Positions 53,274 through 63,609 are shown, counted from the stretch's first letter. The stretch is 64,000 nt of DNA from Mycolicibacterium boenickei (GCF_010731295.1 NZ_AP022579.1:2170001-2234000); one strand, 5' to 3'. Numbers and translations: made by a program. The notes: a model not told the origin generated them from the sequence alone.

Positions 53274-54994
53274 GTCTCTTTTCGCAGCTTTTCGATTCGG
53301 TTCTGCAGCAAAGGGATCCGATGTGCATTGCCGTCCAGGGCGATGTAGCGGTCCTCGAATATGGCGAGCAACGCGTCGTCCAGGCGGCGGACCGCGCCGG
53401 GCGGGAACCGGTAGTCCATCAGCCGGTTGATCTCGTCGGTGTCCACCGAATCCAGCACGCCTTTCAGCGCATCCAATGAGGTGATGCCGAGCTCGAGCAG
53501 CAACCCCGAGATCCAGCTGTAGTGGTCCGTGCGTGACCAGCCGGCATCGGCGAAGCGGTTGCCCAGATAGGTGGCCAGCACCGAGCTGGGGATGCGTGCG
53601 TCGGAGGCGGCCTCGGCGAACTTGACCTCTTGTTCTTCGGTCATGGTCTGCCGCAGCCGTTCCCGGATCTCGGTGAACTCGCGGTCGGCCAATTCCAGAA
53701 GCCCGGCGGCCAACGTGAAGCGGCGGTCCAATTCGCTGACGTGCTCGGCCGGCACCGAACCCTTGTACCGCACGTCGTGCTCGAACTCCGCCCACGCGTG
53801 CTGCAGGACGGTACGGACCTGGATGGACGCCGGATACTGTTCGCCCTCGACCCCGAACAGCAGATGCCGGCTCGCGTACCCCCACCGGCCCTGACGTGCG
53901 GTCTGCAGGCCCATGTCCTGGTCGTCCAGCAGCCGCATCTCCTCGGCCAACAGGTTGGCGACCGCGTCGACGTCCGCACGCAGATAGGTGATGACCCGCA
54001 GACCCACCTGGTCGGTGATCTCCACCAGCGGGTCGCTGTACATGGGCGTCCCATCGGCCGCCCGACGGTTGGCCTTCGCGGCGAACGAATCGACACTCTT
54101 GGTCCGGGCCGTGATGCTCAGGTAGTTGATGCCTGCCTCGTCGAGCAGGCCGGTGACCAGCTTGAGGTACTGCTCGGTGGCAGCCACCAGGTCAGGGCGC
54201 CGGGCAGCGTATTCGGCGACAGCCGTCGACGGCGCGGCCTGGCTCACCGGCGCCGGTCGAGGCCGGGGCAGCCGGCTGGCGGGTAGCGACGGGGTGACGA
54301 TGTAGCCCGAATCGAAGTCGCCGTAGATCGTCACGTCCTCAGGGCGGTGATACCAGTACAGCGCGGTGTAGGCGCACAGCATGGCGTCGACGGGGTCCTC
54401 GTCGCGGTCGAGTTGTCCCGGCCGCGTGGCCGCCTCGATCCGTCGACGCAGTTCCACCCAGTTGACATTGCGGTTGGCCCGCAGTCGCGGCGTCGCGGTG
54501 TCCAGCTCCTCGATGAACGTCATCAACCTCAGCAGTTCGCGCTGGCGGTCGCCGAACGAGCCCCGCTTGTACTTCAGGGTCTTGTCGAGTCCGAACAACA
54601 CCACGCTCGCCGGATGCGGATACACCTCGATCGCGCGCCGGTTCGATGACGACGATGGATCCATGTCGAGCCCCAGCGAAGCGGCGATGCGCGCACCGCG
54701 CGGATGCTTGAACTCGGGCCGCTCGGTGAACGCCGGGCGTGCCCCCGCGTCGAACCGCTGGAAGTCCCGGTTGAGATCCCGCTCACACGGCCGGTGTCCC
54801 GTCGGATTCTTGACGATCAGCGGTGCATCGATGGCGACCAGGCAGTCACCGCTGACGTACGGCTCTATCGTCGCCGCGATTTCGTCGTCGTCCTGGGCCA
54901 CACCGACGTGAAGGACCCGCCCACCGGAGTCGATGGCGGCCACGCCCGTCTGGTTCTTCTCGCCCCACGCGAGGTCGAGTCCGACGAAGTACAT
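53270..54994 (-). CDS. relZ: RelZ: DUF429/RNase HII-(p)ppGpp synthetase fusion
   Basis: 574 residues. N-terminal DUF429 part (about residues 1-250: YFVGLDLAWGEKNQTGVAAID, VAIDAPL, DAMLCAYTALYWY), which in M. smegmatis RelZ (MSMEG_5849) has RNase HII activity; C-terminal RelA/SpoT synthetase (about residues 290-560): TARTKSVDSFAAK, DQVGLRVITYLRAD, YPASIQVRTVLQHAWAEFEH. Makes (p)ppGpp/pGpp-type alarmones and removes R-loops in that species. M. tuberculosis Rv0776c, in the same place, has only about 259 residues, the DUF429 half. Here the fusion is complete. Confidence 0.92.
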   Translation of the reverse strand: MYFVGLDLAWGEKNQTGVAAIDSGGRVLHVGVAQDDDEIAATIEPYVSGDCLVAIDAPLIVKNPTGHRPCERDLNRDFQRFDAGARPAFTERPEFKHPRGARIAASLGLDMDPSSSSNRRAIEVYPHPASVVLFGLDKTLKYKRGSFGDRQRELLRLMTFIEELDTATPRLRANRNVNWVELRRRIEAATRPGQLDRDEDPVDAMLCAYTALYWYHRPEDVTIYGDFDSGYIVTPSLPASRLPRPRPAPVSQAAPSTAVAEYAARRPDLVAATEQYLKLVTGLLDEAGINYLSITARTKSVDSFAAKANRRAADGTPMYSDPLVEITDQVGLRVITYLRADVDAVANLLAEEMRLLDDQDMGLQTARQGRWGYASRHLLFGVEGEQYPASIQVRTVLQHAWAEFEHDVRYKGSVPAEHVSELDRRFTLAAGLLELADREFTEIRERLRQTMTEEQEVKFAEAASDARIPSSVLATYLGNRFADAGWSRTDHYSWISGLLLELGITSLDALKGVLDSVDTDEINRLMDYRFPPGAVRRLDDALLAIFEDRYIALDGNAHRIPLLQNRIEKLRKET

Positions 54995-55030
54995 CCGTCC
55001 ACTGTCTCATTGGTCCCCCCGCGCGGGCCG

Positions 55031-55036
55031 TAAGCT
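55031..55036 (+). promoter_or_regulatory. Possible -10 element of purB
   Basis: TAAGCT fits TANNNT, eight bases before the GTG at 55045. The gap is slightly long for a strictly leaderless start. Confidence 0.35.
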
Positions 55037-55044
55037 GTGTGTTC

Positions 55045-56463
55045 GTGACGATCCCGAATGTTCTGGCCAACCGCTACGCCAGCGACGAAATGGTCGCGAT
55101 CTGGTCGCCGGAGGCCAAGATCGTCGCCGAACGCCGACTCTGGCTCGCCGTGCTGCGTGCGCAGGCCGAGCTGGGTGTCGCCGTGCCCGACGGCGTGGTC
55201 GAGGACTACGAGCGGGTGCTGGAGAACGTCGACCTCGCGTCGATCGCGGCGCGCGAGCGCGTCACCCGCCACGACGTCAAGGCCCGCATCGAAGAGTTCA
55301 ACGCCCTGGCCGGCCACGAGCACGTCCACAAGGGCATGACCAGCCGCGACCTCACCGAGAACGTCGAGCAGCTGCAGATCCGTCGCTCCCTGGAACTGGT
55401 GTTCTCCCACGGTGTCGCCGTGGTGGCCCGGTTGGCCGAACGCTCGGTCGTCTACCGCGATCTGGTGATGGCAGGCCGCTCGCACAACGTGGCCGCGCAG
55501 GCCACCACGCTGGGCAAGCGGTTCGCCTCGGCGGCCGAAGAGACCCTGGTGGCCCTGACCCGCCTGCGTGAGCTGATCGACCGCTACCCGCTGCGCGGCA
55601 TCAAGGGCCCGATGGGCACGGCCCAGGACATGCTCGATCTGTTCGACGGGGATACTGCGAAACTCGCCGAACTGGAACGGCGTGTCGCCCAATTCCTGGG
55701 ATTCACAGACGTTTTCACCAGCGTCGGGCAGGTGTACCCGCGCTCGCTGGACCACGACGTGCTCTCGGCGCTGGTGCAGGTGGGTGCCGGGCCGTCCTCG
55801 CTGGCGCACACCATCCGGCTGATGGCCGGTCACGAGCTGGTCACCGAGGGCTTCGCGCCCGGGCAGGTCGGCTCCTCGGCCATGCCGCACAAGATGAACA
55901 CCCGGTCGTGCGAGCGGGTCAACGGCCTGCAGGTGGTGCTGCGCGGGTACGCGTCGATGGCCGCCGAACTGGCCGGAGCGCAGTGGAACGAGGGTGACGT
56001 CTTCTGCTCGGTGGTGCGTCGCGTCGCGCTGCCCGACGGGTTCTTCGCCATCGACGGGCAGACCGAGACCTTCCTGACCGTGCTCGACGAGTTCGGCGCC
56101 TACCCGGCGGTGATCCAGCGCGAGCTGGACCGCTACCTGCCGTTCCTGGCCACCACCCGCATCCTGATCGCCGCGGTGCGCGCCGGCGTGGGCCGCGAAA
56201 CCGCGCACGAGGTGATCAAGGAACACGCCGTCGCCGTCGCCTTGGCGATGCGCGAGCAGGGGCGTGAGCCGGACCTGCTCGACCGGCTGGCCGCCGACCC
56301 GCGGCTGCCGCTGGACCGGGCCGCCCTGGAAGCCGCGCTGGCCGACAAGCAGGCCTTCACCGGAGCCGCGGGCGCCCAGGTGGACGGCGTCGTCGCCGCC
56401 GTCGACGAACTGGTCAGCCGCTACCCCGAAGCCGCCAAGTACACCTCGGGCGCCATCTTGTGA
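55045..56463 (+). CDS. purB: Adenylosuccinate lyase PurB
   Basis: 472 residues, the length of Rv0777. Cleaves SAICAR and adenylosuccinate, releasing fumarate, in purine synthesis. Fumarase-superfamily signature [11 protein letters not shown], plus [25 protein letters not shown] blocks. GTG 55045 gives [13 protein letters not shown], as in homologues; GTG 55039 is two codons longer. Overlaps cyp126 by four bases (GTGA). Confidence 0.95.
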   Translation: MTIPNVLANRYASDEMVAIWSPEAKIVAERRLWLAVLRAQAELGVAVPDGVVEDYERVLENVDLASIAARERVTRHDVKARIEEFNALAGHEHVHKGMTSRDLTENVEQLQIRRSLELVFSHGVAVVARLAERSVVYRDLVMAGRSHNVAAQATTLGKRFASAAEETLVALTRLRELIDRYPLRGIKGPMGTAQDMLDLFDGDTAKLAELERRVAQFLGFTDVFTSVGQVYPRSLDHDVLSALVQVGAGPSSLAHTIRLMAGHELVTEGFAPGQVGSSAMPHKMNTRSCERVNGLQVVLRGYASMAAELAGAQWNEGDVFCSVVRRVALPDGFFAIDGQTETFLTVLDEFGAYPAVIQRELDRYLPFLATTRILIAAVRAGVGRETAHEVIKEHAVAVALAMREQGREPDLLDRLAADPRLPLDRAALEAALADKQAFTGAAGAQVDGVVAAVDELVSRYPEAAKYTSGAIL

Positions 56464-57668
56464 GTTTGGCGGCCGACTTCACCGACCTGGACAACTTCGC
56501 GTCGGGTTTCCCGCACGAGTTGTTCGCCGCGCACCGCCGCGAGGCCCCGGTGTACTGGCACGAGCCCACCGAACACACCCCGGACGGCGAGGGCTTCTGG
56601 TCGGTGGCCACCCACGCCGAAACCCTTGCGGTACTGCGTGATGCGGAGACCTACTCCTCGGTGACCGGCGGCACCCGACCATTCGGCGGAACCCTGCTGC
56701 AGGACCTGTCCATCGCCGGGCAGGTGCTCAACATGATGGACGACCCGCGGCACTCCGAGATCCGGCGCCTGGTCAGTTCGGGCCTGACCCCGCGGATGAT
56801 CCGGCGGGTCGAAGACGATCTGCGGGCCCGCACACGCCCGCTGCTCGATGATGTGGTGGCGGGCGAACCGCTGGACTTCCTGGTCGACGTGGCCGCCGAG
56901 CTGCCCATGCAGATGATCTGCATCCTGTTGGGCGTGCCTGAATCCGAACGGCATTGGCTGTTTCAGGCGATCGAGCCGCAGTTCGACTTCGGCGGCTCCC
57001 GGTCGGCGGCTCTGGCGCAGCTGTCGCCCGAGGAGGCCGGCTCGCGGATGTACACCTACGGCTCCGAATTGATTGCGGCCAAACGCGCCGAGCCCGGCGA
57101 CGACATGCTCTCGGTGGTGGCCAACGCTTCTGACGCCTGTCTCTCGGATCTGGAGTTGTACCTGTTCTTCAGCCTGCTGTTCAGCGCCGGCGCTGAGACC
57201 ACCCGCAACGCCGTGGCGGGCGGACTGCTGGCCCTGATCGAAAACCCTTCGCAGATGGCGTTGTTGCGGGAGGATCTCGCCGAACTGCCCACGGCGATCG
57301 AGGAGATGGTGCGCTGGACTTCACCGTCACCGTCCAAGCGCCGGACCGCGACCCGCGCCGTCACTTTGGGCGGTTGCGACATCGAACCCGGGCAGAAGGT
57401 CCAGGTTTGGGAAGGGTCGGCGAACCGCGATTCGCTGGTCTTCGAGCAGCCGGACGTTTTCGACGTCACGCGCAAGCCCAATCCCCACTTGGGTTTCGGC
57501 TACGGTATCCACTACTGCCTCGGCGCCAACCTGGCCCGGCTGGAGCTTCGGGTGCTGTTCGAGGAGCTGCTGTCGCGGTTCTCGTCGGCTCGTCTGGTCA
57601 AGCCCGTCGAGTGGACCCGCAGCAACCGTCACACCGGCATCCGGCATCTGGTGGCGGAATTCGCCTAA
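56460..57668 (+). CDS. cyp126: CYP126, cytochrome P450
   Basis: 402 residues, matching Rv0778 downstream of purB. I-helix [15 protein letters not shown]-helix EEMVRWTSP, heme loop [17 protein letters not shown]. Substrate unknown. Its GTG overlaps the purB stop (GTGA), so a P450 is coupled to a purine enzyme; the stop TAA forms part of the next gene's -10 hexamer. Confidence 0.93.
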   Translation: MSLAADFTDLDNFASGFPHELFAAHRREAPVYWHEPTEHTPDGEGFWSVATHAETLAVLRDAETYSSVTGGTRPFGGTLLQDLSIAGQVLNMMDDPRHSEIRRLVSSGLTPRMIRRVEDDLRARTRPLLDDVVAGEPLDFLVDVAAELPMQMICILLGVPESERHWLFQAIEPQFDFGGSRSAALAQLSPEEAGSRMYTYGSELIAAKRAEPGDDMLSVVANASDACLSDLELYLFFSLLFSAGAETTRNAVAGGLLALIENPSQMALLREDLAELPTAIEEMVRWTSPSPSKRRTATRAVTLGGCDIEPGQKVQVWEGSANRDSLVFEQPDVFDVTRKPNPHLGFGYGIHYCLGANLARLELRVLFEELLSRFSSARLVKPVEWTRSNRHTGIRHLVAEFA

Positions 57669-57671
57669 CCT
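57666..57671 (+). promoter_or_regulatory. -10 element of a probable leaderless transcript (DUF1707 gene)
   Basis: TAACCT fits TANNNT, six bases before the ATG at 57678, and contains the TAA stop of cyp126. Confidence 0.5.
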
Positions 57672-57677
57672 CGGGAC

Positions 57678-58265
57678 ATGGACTGCGGCCCGAATGACCA
57701 TCTCCGAGTCTCAGACGCCGAGCGTGCCAAGGTGGGGCAACTGCTCGAACGCGCGGTAGCCGAGGGCATGATCACGCTCGACGAGTTCAGCGAGCGCTAC
57801 GACGCCGCACTGGCCGCACGCACCCGGGGTGAGTTGGGCGCGGTCGTCGCGGATCTGCCGATGACGGTGCCGGCGGTACAGACGCCGGGTGCGCCTCCGG
57901 AGGAGCTGCGGGGGTGGATGTCGTCGATCGTCCGGCGCGGGCGGTGGACGGTGGCGCCCGTGCTGCATGTGAAAAGCCGGTTGTGCAGCACCACCCTCGA
58001 CTTCACCTCGGCGGCGCTGCCCGGGCCGGTGGTGGAGATCGTTCTGGATGATTACTGCAGCTCGACCGAGCTGATCGTGCCCGCGTCGGCGACCGCCGAT
58101 GTCAACGGCGTCGAAGCGGTCGCGGGCAGTGTCACCGCCAATGTCCGCACCAGCCCACCGTCCGGCCAGCTGCATCTCATCGTGCGCGGCCGCGCCCGGA
58201 TGGGGTCGGTCACCGTGCGGCACCCGTTCGGAAGCTGGCTGCGGCGGTTGAGCGGTACTCGATAG
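57678..58265 (+). CDS. DUF1707-domain protein
   Basis: 195 residues. DUF1707 (SHOCT-like) domain at the N-terminus: LRVSDAERAKVGQLLERAVAEG, LDEFSERYDAALAARTRGEL; then a beta-rich C-terminal half with repeated strands (LDFTSAALPG...VVEIVLDDYCSS), typical of cell-wall-active-antibiotic-response-type DUF1707 proteins. No membrane helix. Function unknown. ATG start in a leaderless context. Confidence 0.82.
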   Translation: MDCGPNDHLRVSDAERAKVGQLLERAVAEGMITLDEFSERYDAALAARTRGELGAVVADLPMTVPAVQTPGAPPEELRGWMSSIVRRGRWTVAPVLHVKSRLCSTTLDFTSAALPGPVVEIVLDDYCSSTELIVPASATADVNGVEAVAGSVTANVRTSPPSGQLHLIVRGRARMGSVTVRHPFGSWLRRLSGTR

Positions 58266-58380
58266 CTTTTCCCGCCTGGCCGATCGTCAAGATATTTGAC
58301 GATCTTGGTGAGGACCGTGGGGCGGGAAAGCCGGGTCGGCACGACATGTCGTGGGCAACTTCGTCAAACTTTTTGACGAA
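58265..58380. terminator. Convergent intergenic region packed with inverted repeats
   Basis: Between two gene ends: GATCGTCAA-N5-TTGACGATC (58282-58304), CACGACATGTCGTG (58340-58353) and TTCGTCAAA-CTT-TTTGACGAA (58360-58380), all perfect. The first and third share CGTCAA-N5-TTGACG. A weaker outer stem (58265-58276 with 58321-58331, one bulge) encloses the first. Each end hairpin lies directly after a stop codon, so twin terminators are the simplest reading. Confidence 0.6.
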
Positions 58381-58381
58381 A

Positions 58382-59005
58382 TCACTCGATGCGGCGCAGA
58401 CGCATGCCTGCCGAACGCAGCTCCAGGGCGGCCAAGCCCCGAATCGCCTGCTGATCTTGACTGCGCCAGGCGCCGACGGGGTCGTCGGAGACCGCGGTGA
58501 GCTTGGCCAGCGGCCGGTTGGCCAGCGCCCGCAGGGCCAGCAGCTGTTCACCGGCCGCGGTCGAGGCCAGGGTGATCGCCGTCCACTTGCGCCGGAAGAA
58601 CCGCACCCGCAGGTAGAGCCAGGGCATTGCCACGAACAGGATCGGCGCCGCGGCCACCGCCAGGGCCAGCACCCAGGCCAGCCAGCTGGCCGTGCTGTCC
58701 AGGTTGGCGCCCGCACCGGCGATGTCGAGGGCCGCGTCACTGGCAGCGCGCAGGGGCTTGCTCAAGGTGTCACCGATCAGCGGAACGTTGTCCGTACTGT
58801 CGCCGGCGGAGCCCAGATTGTCAGCAACCCCGTTGGCTCCGCTCTGGACCTGCCTGCCGACCTCGGCGATGGTCGCCACCGCCGAATGCACGGCGATCCC
58901 GACCAATATCCACACCGCGATCCAGGTGATGACGGCCACGTCGCTGAACAACTGGGCCAACAAGCGGCCGGGTCTGCTGGCATAGGGCAGGTACCGCGAT
59001 CTCAT
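58382..59005 (-). CDS. Two-helix membrane protein (Rv0779c-like)
   Basis: 207 residues, one more than Rv0779c. Membrane helices at about residues 17-43 (DVAVITWIAVWILVGIAV) and 112-135 (WLAWVLALAVAAAPILFVAM); the loop between is Ala/Gly/Asp-rich and predicted outside; a positively charged cytoplasmic C-terminus (FFRRKW, RLRRIE). Function unknown. Divergent from purC by 30 bp. Confidence 0.82.
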   Translation of the reverse strand: MRSRYLPYASRPGRLLAQLFSDVAVITWIAVWILVGIAVHSAVATIAEVGRQVQSGANGVADNLGSAGDSTDNVPLIGDTLSKPLRAASDAALDIAGAGANLDSTASWLAWVLALAVAAAPILFVAMPWLYLRVRFFRRKWTAITLASTAAGEQLLALRALANRPLAKLTAVSDDPVGAWRSQDQQAIRGLAALELRSAGMRLRRIE

Positions 59006-59023
59006 GAAACCGATCCCAACACA

Positions 59024-59029
59024 TAGGCT
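59024..59029 (+). promoter_or_regulatory. -10 element of a probable leaderless transcript (purC)
   Basis: TAGGCT fits TANNNT, six bases before the ATG at 59036; no ribosome-binding site. Confidence 0.55.
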
Positions 59030-59035
59030 GGCCCA

Positions 59036-59923
59036 ATGCGCCCTGCTCTGTCCGACTACCAGCACCTGGCCAGCGGCAAAGTCCGCGAGTTGTACCGCAT
59101 CGACGACGAGCACCTGCTGTTCGTGGCGACCGACCGCATCTCGGCCTACGACTACGTCCTCGACTCGCAGATCCCGGACAAGGGCCGGATCCTGACGGCG
59201 ATGAGCGTGTTCTTCTTCGACCTGATCAGCGCGCCCAACCACCTGGCCGGGCCGCCGGACGACGAGCGCATCCCCGCCGAGGTGCTGGGCCGTGCGCTGG
59301 TGGTGAAGCAACTGAAGATGCTGCCGGTGGAGTGCGTGGCGCGCGGCTACCTGACCGGTTCGGGGCTGCTGGACTACCAGTCGTCGGGTTCGGTGTGCGG
59401 TATCCCGCTGCCGCCGGGGCTCGGGGAGGCGAGCAAGTTCGACGAGCCGCTGTTCACCCCGGCTACCAAGGCCGACATCGGCGAGCACGACGAGAACATC
59501 TCGTTCGCCCACGTGATCGACCTGGTCGGGCCGGTCCTGGCGAACCAGTTGAAGGAACGCACGCTGCAGACGTACATCCAAGGTGCGGACCATGCGCTGA
59601 CCAAGGGCATCATCATCGCCGACACCAAGTTCGAGTTCGGTGTCGACGAGCACGGCAACGTGGTGCTGGCCGACGAGGTGTTCACCCCGGACTCGTCGCG
59701 GTACTGGCGCGCCGAGAGCTATCAGCAGGGTGTGGTGCAGGACAGCTTCGACAAGCAGTTCGTCCGCAACTGGCTGACCGGGCCGGACTCCGGCTGGGAC
59801 CGGCACGGCGACACCCCGCCCCCGCCGTTGCCCGAGGAGATCGTGGCGGCCACCCGCGACCGGTACATCGAGGCGTACGAACGGATTTCGGGCCTGCGGT
59901 TCGACGATTGGATCGGCGCATGA
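59036..59923 (+). CDS. purC: SAICAR synthetase PurC
   Basis: 295 residues. Joins CAIR and aspartate in purine synthesis. Conserved [21 protein letters not shown] near the N-terminus, EVVVR-equivalent [15 protein letters not shown], and [12 protein letters not shown] (metal-binding). Ends with ATGA overlap with ptrB. Confidence 0.95.
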   Translation: MRPALSDYQHLASGKVRELYRIDDEHLLFVATDRISAYDYVLDSQIPDKGRILTAMSVFFFDLISAPNHLAGPPDDERIPAEVLGRALVVKQLKMLPVECVARGYLTGSGLLDYQSSGSVCGIPLPPGLGEASKFDEPLFTPATKADIGEHDENISFAHVIDLVGPVLANQLKERTLQTYIQGADHALTKGIIIADTKFEFGVDEHGNVVLADEVFTPDSSRYWRAESYQQGVVQDSFDKQFVRNWLTGPDSGWDRHGDTPPPPLPEEIVAATRDRYIEAYERISGLRFDDWIGA

Positions 59924-62067
59924 CCAAGTCCGTGCAGCCGCCGGTCGCCAAGCGCGGCAATCATCGCCGTGAGCATCACGGCGATGTGTTCATCGACCCG
60001 TACGAATGGTTGCGCGACAAGGAAAACCCCGAGGTGATCGCGCACCTGGAAGCCGAGAACGCGTACACCGACGCATCCACGGCCCATCTGGAGCCGTTGC
60101 GGCAGAAGATCTTCGACGAGATCAAGGCCCGCACCAAGGAAACCGACCTTTCGGTGCCGATGCGCCGCAACGGCTGGTGGTACTACGCACGCAGCTTCGA
60201 GGGCAAGCAGTACGCGGTGCACTGCCGGTGCCCGATCGACGATCCCGACGACTGGACGCCGCCCGAGCTGGACGGCGACGCCGAGATCCCCGGCGAGCAG
60301 ATCCTGCTCGACGAGAACGTCGAGGCCGACGGCCACGAGTATTTCTCGCTCGGCGCAGCCACGGTGAGCCTGGACGGCAACATCCTGGCCTACTCGGTCG
60401 ACGTTCTCGGCGACGAGCGATACACCTTGAAGTTCAAGGATTTACGGACCGGCGAGCTGTACGACGACACGATCACCGGGATCGGCGCCGGCGGCACCTG
60501 GGCCGCCGACAGCCGCACGCTGTACTACACCACGGTCGACGATGCCTGGCGGCCGGACACCGTGTGGCGGCACCGGCTGGCTTCGGGCCTCCCGTCGGAG
60601 AAGGTGTATCACGAACCCGACGAACGGTTCTGGGTCGCGATCGGCCGCAGCCGTAGCGACAAGTACCTGTTCGTCGCATCGGGCAGCGCGGTCACCACCG
60701 AGGTCGCCTACGTCGACGCGAATGACCCGACGGCCGAGCTCACCACGGTGTGGGAGCGTCGTGATCTGGTGGAGTATTCCGTCGAGCACGCCGTGGTCGG
60801 GGGCGAGGACCGGTTCCTGATCCTGCACAACGACGGTGCCGAGAACTTCATGCTGGTCGACGCTCCGGTCAGCGACCCGAGCGATTTCCGCACCCTGATC
60901 GAGCACCGCTCGGACGTGCGCCTGGACGGTGTCGACGCATTCGACGGATTCCTCGTGATCAGTTACCGCAGTGAGGCGTTGCCGAAGATGGCGCTGTGGC
61001 CGCTCACCGCGGACGGTTACGGCCGGCGCGAGGAGCTGACCTTCGATTCCGAGCTGACCGCCGCGGGGATGGGTGGGAACCCGAACTGGTCCACACCGAA
61101 GTTGCGGATCGGTGCCACGTCGTTCATCACCCCGGCCCGGATCTACGACCTGGACCTGGCCACGGGCGAGCGGACCCTGCTCCGCGAGCAGCCGGTGCTC
61201 GGCGGCTACCGGCCGGAAGACTATGTGGAGCGCCGGGATTGGGCGACCGCACCCGACGGGGAGCAGGTCCCGATCTCGATCATCCACCGGGCCGGATTGC
61301 AGTTCCCGGCTCCGACGCTGCTCTATGGCTACGGCGCCTACGAGTCGTGTGAGGATCCGCGGTTCTCGATCGCCCGGTTGTCCTTGTTGGACCGGGGCAT
61401 GGTGTTCGTGATCGCGCATGTGCGCGGCGGTGGTGAACTCGGCCGGCCGTGGTACGAGCACGGCAAGCTGCTGGAGAAGACGAATACGTTCACCGACTTC
61501 ATCGCCGCGGCACGCCATCTCATCGACGACGGGGTGACCCGCCCGCAGAATCTGGTGGCCCTCGGTGGCAGTGCCGGCGGGCTGTTGATGGGCGCGGTGG
61601 CCAACATGGCGCCGGAGTTGTTCGCTGGCATCCTGGCGCAGGTGCCGTTCGTCGATGCGCTGACGACGATCCTGGATCCGTCGTTGCCGCTGACGGTGAC
61701 CGAGTGGGACGAGTGGGGAAATCCGTTGGAGGACCCCGAGGTCTACCGCTACATGAAGGCCTACACGCCGTATGAGAATGTGGCGGCGCAGGACTATCCG
61801 GCGATCCTGGCGATGACCTCGCTCAACGATACCCGGGTGTACTACGTGGAACCGGCGAAATGGGTTGCCGCGCTGCGGCATACGAAGACAGACGGCCATC
61901 CCGTGCTGCTCAAGACCGAGATGGTGGCCGGTCACGGCGGCCTGTCCGGACGTTACGAGCGGTGGAAGGAAGCCGCGTTCCAGTACGCCTGGCTGCTAGC
62001 TGCCGCCGACAGCGACAACTACGGCAGCGGCCAGGTAGACAGCCTCTTCGGCGGTCCGGACGCTTAA
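59920..62067 (+). CDS. ptrB: Oligopeptidase B-type prolyl oligopeptidase family protease PtrB
   Basis: 715 residues, S9A family. N-terminal beta-propeller (about residues 75-430), then an alpha/beta hydrolase domain: Ser in [10 protein letters not shown], Asp in LNDTRVYY, His in [23 protein letters not shown] and HVRGGGELG are typical. Cleaves short peptides after basic residues, in the cytoplasm. Intact here, while M. tuberculosis H37Rv carries the same locus as two genes (ptrBa, ptrBb). Its last 72 bases overlap the DoxX gene on the other strand. Confidence 0.94.
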   Translation: MTKSVQPPVAKRGNHRREHHGDVFIDPYEWLRDKENPEVIAHLEAENAYTDASTAHLEPLRQKIFDEIKARTKETDLSVPMRRNGWWYYARSFEGKQYAVHCRCPIDDPDDWTPPELDGDAEIPGEQILLDENVEADGHEYFSLGAATVSLDGNILAYSVDVLGDERYTLKFKDLRTGELYDDTITGIGAGGTWAADSRTLYYTTVDDAWRPDTVWRHRLASGLPSEKVYHEPDERFWVAIGRSRSDKYLFVASGSAVTTEVAYVDANDPTAELTTVWERRDLVEYSVEHAVVGGEDRFLILHNDGAENFMLVDAPVSDPSDFRTLIEHRSDVRLDGVDAFDGFLVISYRSEALPKMALWPLTADGYGRREELTFDSELTAAGMGGNPNWSTPKLRIGATSFITPARIYDLDLATGERTLLREQPVLGGYRPEDYVERRDWATAPDGEQVPISIIHRAGLQFPAPTLLYGYGAYESCEDPRFSIARLSLLDRGMVFVIAHVRGGGELGRPWYEHGKLLEKTNTFTDFIAAARHLIDDGVTRPQNLVALGGSAGGLLMGAVANMAPELFAGILAQVPFVDALTTILDPSLPLTVTEWDEWGNPLEDPEVYRYMKAYTPYENVAAQDYPAILAMTSLNDTRVYYVEPAKWVAALRHTKTDGHPVLLKTEMVAGHGGLSGRYERWKEAAFQYAWLLAAADSDNYGSGQVDSLFGGPDA

Positions 62068-62442
62068 CCGCGAAGTCATCGACTTGGGCGGGCTCGGCAT
62101 CCTGGCGGCGTAGACGTTGGCCGGGAACATCGCCAGCATGAGCAGGAACAGGCACACTGCCGCCGCCACCCGGGTGGGTGGGTAGAGCAGGCCGACGGCG
62201 CCGGCCAGCTCCAGCACGCCGGTGACTGTCACCAGCACACCGGGCGCGGGTAGCGAAGGCGGCACGATCGCGATCATGTCGCGCCGCAGCGGGTCGACGA
62301 AGTGTGCGACGCCGGTCATGACGAACATCGCGGCCAGCCCGACCGCGATTGCCGCGGGCCAGCTGTCGACATAGTCCACGCCGAGCAGGCCGACCGCCCG
62401 GGCCGCCAGGCTGGCGAGGATGAGAGTGAGAAAGACGGCCAC
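61996..62442 (-). CDS. DoxX-like membrane protein
   Basis: 148 residues from GTG 62442, which has GGAG six bases upstream; a TTG at 62454 is longer but lacks a site. Four membrane helices: VFLTLILASLAARAVGLLG, AAIAVGLAAMFVMTGVAHF, LVTVTGVLELAGAVGLLYP, VAAAVCLFLLMLAMFPANVY. DoxX family. The C-terminal about 24 codons are antisense to the end of ptrB. The upstream region is shared with the divergent tetR. Confidence 0.83.
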   Translation of the reverse strand: MAVFLTLILASLAARAVGLLGVDYVDSWPAAIAVGLAAMFVMTGVAHFVDPLRRDMIAIVPPSLPAPGVLVTVTGVLELAGAVGLLYPPTRVAAAVCLFLLMLAMFPANVYAARMPSPPKSMTSRLSVRTAEEAVYLAAAVVVAVGGS

Positions 62443-62514
62443 CGCAGACTCCAATCTTGTCGCTGTCTAGATTGTCACGCTACGCCGGATCTAGGCGGTG
62501 TCAAGATCCACGGT

Positions 62515-62520
62515 TAGGAT
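62515..62520 (+). promoter_or_regulatory. -10 element of a probable leaderless transcript (TetR at 62527)
   Basis: TAGGAT fits TANNNT, six bases before the ATG at 62527. Confidence 0.55.
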
Positions 62521-62526
62521 GGCCGC

Positions 62527-63072
62527 ATGGGCTATCACCACGGCGACCTCAAGGCCGTGATCCTCGCGCAGGCTGCCGGCCTGGTTTCCGAACGTGGCGC
62601 CGACGGCATCTCGCTGCGCGAACTCGCACGCGCCGCGGGCGTCTCCCACGCGGCCCCCGCGCATCACTTCACCGACCGGCGCGGGCTGTTCACCGCACTG
62701 GCCACCGAAGGGTTCCAGCTCCTCGCCGCCGCGCTGACCGAGGCCAGGCCGCAGTTCATCGACGCCGCCAAGGCCTATGTGCGCTTCGCCCTCGACCACC
62801 CCGGCCACTACGAGGTGATGTTCGACAAATCGCTCTACGACGACAACGACCCCGATCTGGTCGCTGCCGCCGCAGCCGCCGGGGCCGAGCTGAACCGCGG
62901 TGTCGGCACCCTGGCCGACCCCAAGGCGGCTGCCGATCCGGCCGGTGCCGCGCTGGCGGCTTGGTCTCTGGTGCATGGTTTTTCGATGCTGTGGCTCAAC
63001 GACGCGATCGACACCGCCGGTGACCCGATCGCCAAGGTGCAGAGTCTGGCCCAGATCCTGTTCGACGAGTAG
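62527..63072 (+). CDS. TetR/AcrR-family regulator
   Basis: 181 residues. N-terminal HTH MGYHHGDLKAVILAQ, LRELARAAGVSHAAPAHHF (an atypical AAPAHHF recognition helix that is common in one TetR subgroup), then a WHG-type C-terminal domain (AAWSLVHGFSML). Divergent from the DoxX gene and upstream of the peroxidase, so it may control a redox response. Confidence 0.88.
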   Translation: MGYHHGDLKAVILAQAAGLVSERGADGISLRELARAAGVSHAAPAHHFTDRRGLFTALATEGFQLLAAALTEARPQFIDAAKAYVRFALDHPGHYEVMFDKSLYDDNDPDLVAAAAAAGAELNRGVGTLADPKAAADPAGAALAAWSLVHGFSMLWLNDAIDTAGDPIAKVQSLAQILFDE

Positions 63073-63091
63073 GTCCGGTAGCGTCGGGGCG

Positions 63092-63580
63092 ATGAGCCTC
63101 AACGACATCCCGCTGACCACCCTCGACGGCAAGCCGACCACGCTGTCCGAGTTGGCAGACGGTGCAGTCCTGGTGGTCAACGTGGCCTCCAAATGTGGTC
63201 TGACGCCGCAGTACACCGCGCTGGAGAAGCTCGCCCAGGATTACGCCGCGCGCGGGCTGACCGTCGTCGGGGTGCCCTGCAACCAGTTCATGGGCCAGGA
63301 GCCGGGCACCGCCGAGGAGATTCAGACGTTCTGCTCGACCACCTACGGCGTGACGTTCCCGCTGCTCGCCAAGGCCGACGTCAACGGCGCCGACCGCCAC
63401 CCGCTCTACGCCGAGCTGACCCAGGCCGCCGATGCGGCAGGTGAGGCCGGCGACATCCAGTGGAACTTCGAGAAGTTCCTGCTGGCCCCGGGCGGCACGG
63501 TGGCCAACCGGTTCCGGCCCCGCACCGAACCCGACGCACCCGAGGTGATCGAAGCCATCGAAGCGGTCCTGCCGGCCTGA
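63092..63580 (+). CDS. Glutathione peroxidase-like thiol peroxidase
   Basis: 162 residues. GPx fold with catalytic tetrad: Cys in VASKCGLTPQY, Gln in PCNQFMGQEPG, Trp and Asn in IQWNFEKFL. No Sec codon: the peroxidatic residue is Cys, with a second Cys in FCSTTYG. Mycobacteria lack glutathione, so reduction by thioredoxin or mycothiol is expected. TAGCGT seven bases before the ATG suggests a near-leaderless start. Follows the TetR gene by 19 bp. Confidence 0.9.
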   Translation: MSLNDIPLTTLDGKPTTLSELADGAVLVVNVASKCGLTPQYTALEKLAQDYAARGLTVVGVPCNQFMGQEPGTAEEIQTFCSTTYGVTFPLLAKADVNGADRHPLYAELTQAADAAGEAGDIQWNFEKFLLAPGGTVANRFRPRTEPDAPEVIEAIEAVLPA

Positions 63581-63591
63581 TCGAGGCTCTA

Positions 63592-63609
63592 GCCGAATAG
63601 ACATTCGGC
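63592..63609 (+). terminator. Hairpin after the peroxidase gene
   Basis: GCCGAAT-AGAC-ATTCGGC, perfect seven-bp stem with four-base loop, 12 bases after the stop. No T-tract. Confidence 0.6.

Noticed and set aside
59332..59919. Extension of the ptrB frame upstream to 59332
   Set aside because: It runs over purC in another frame; ATG 59920 with ATGA overlap is the natural start.
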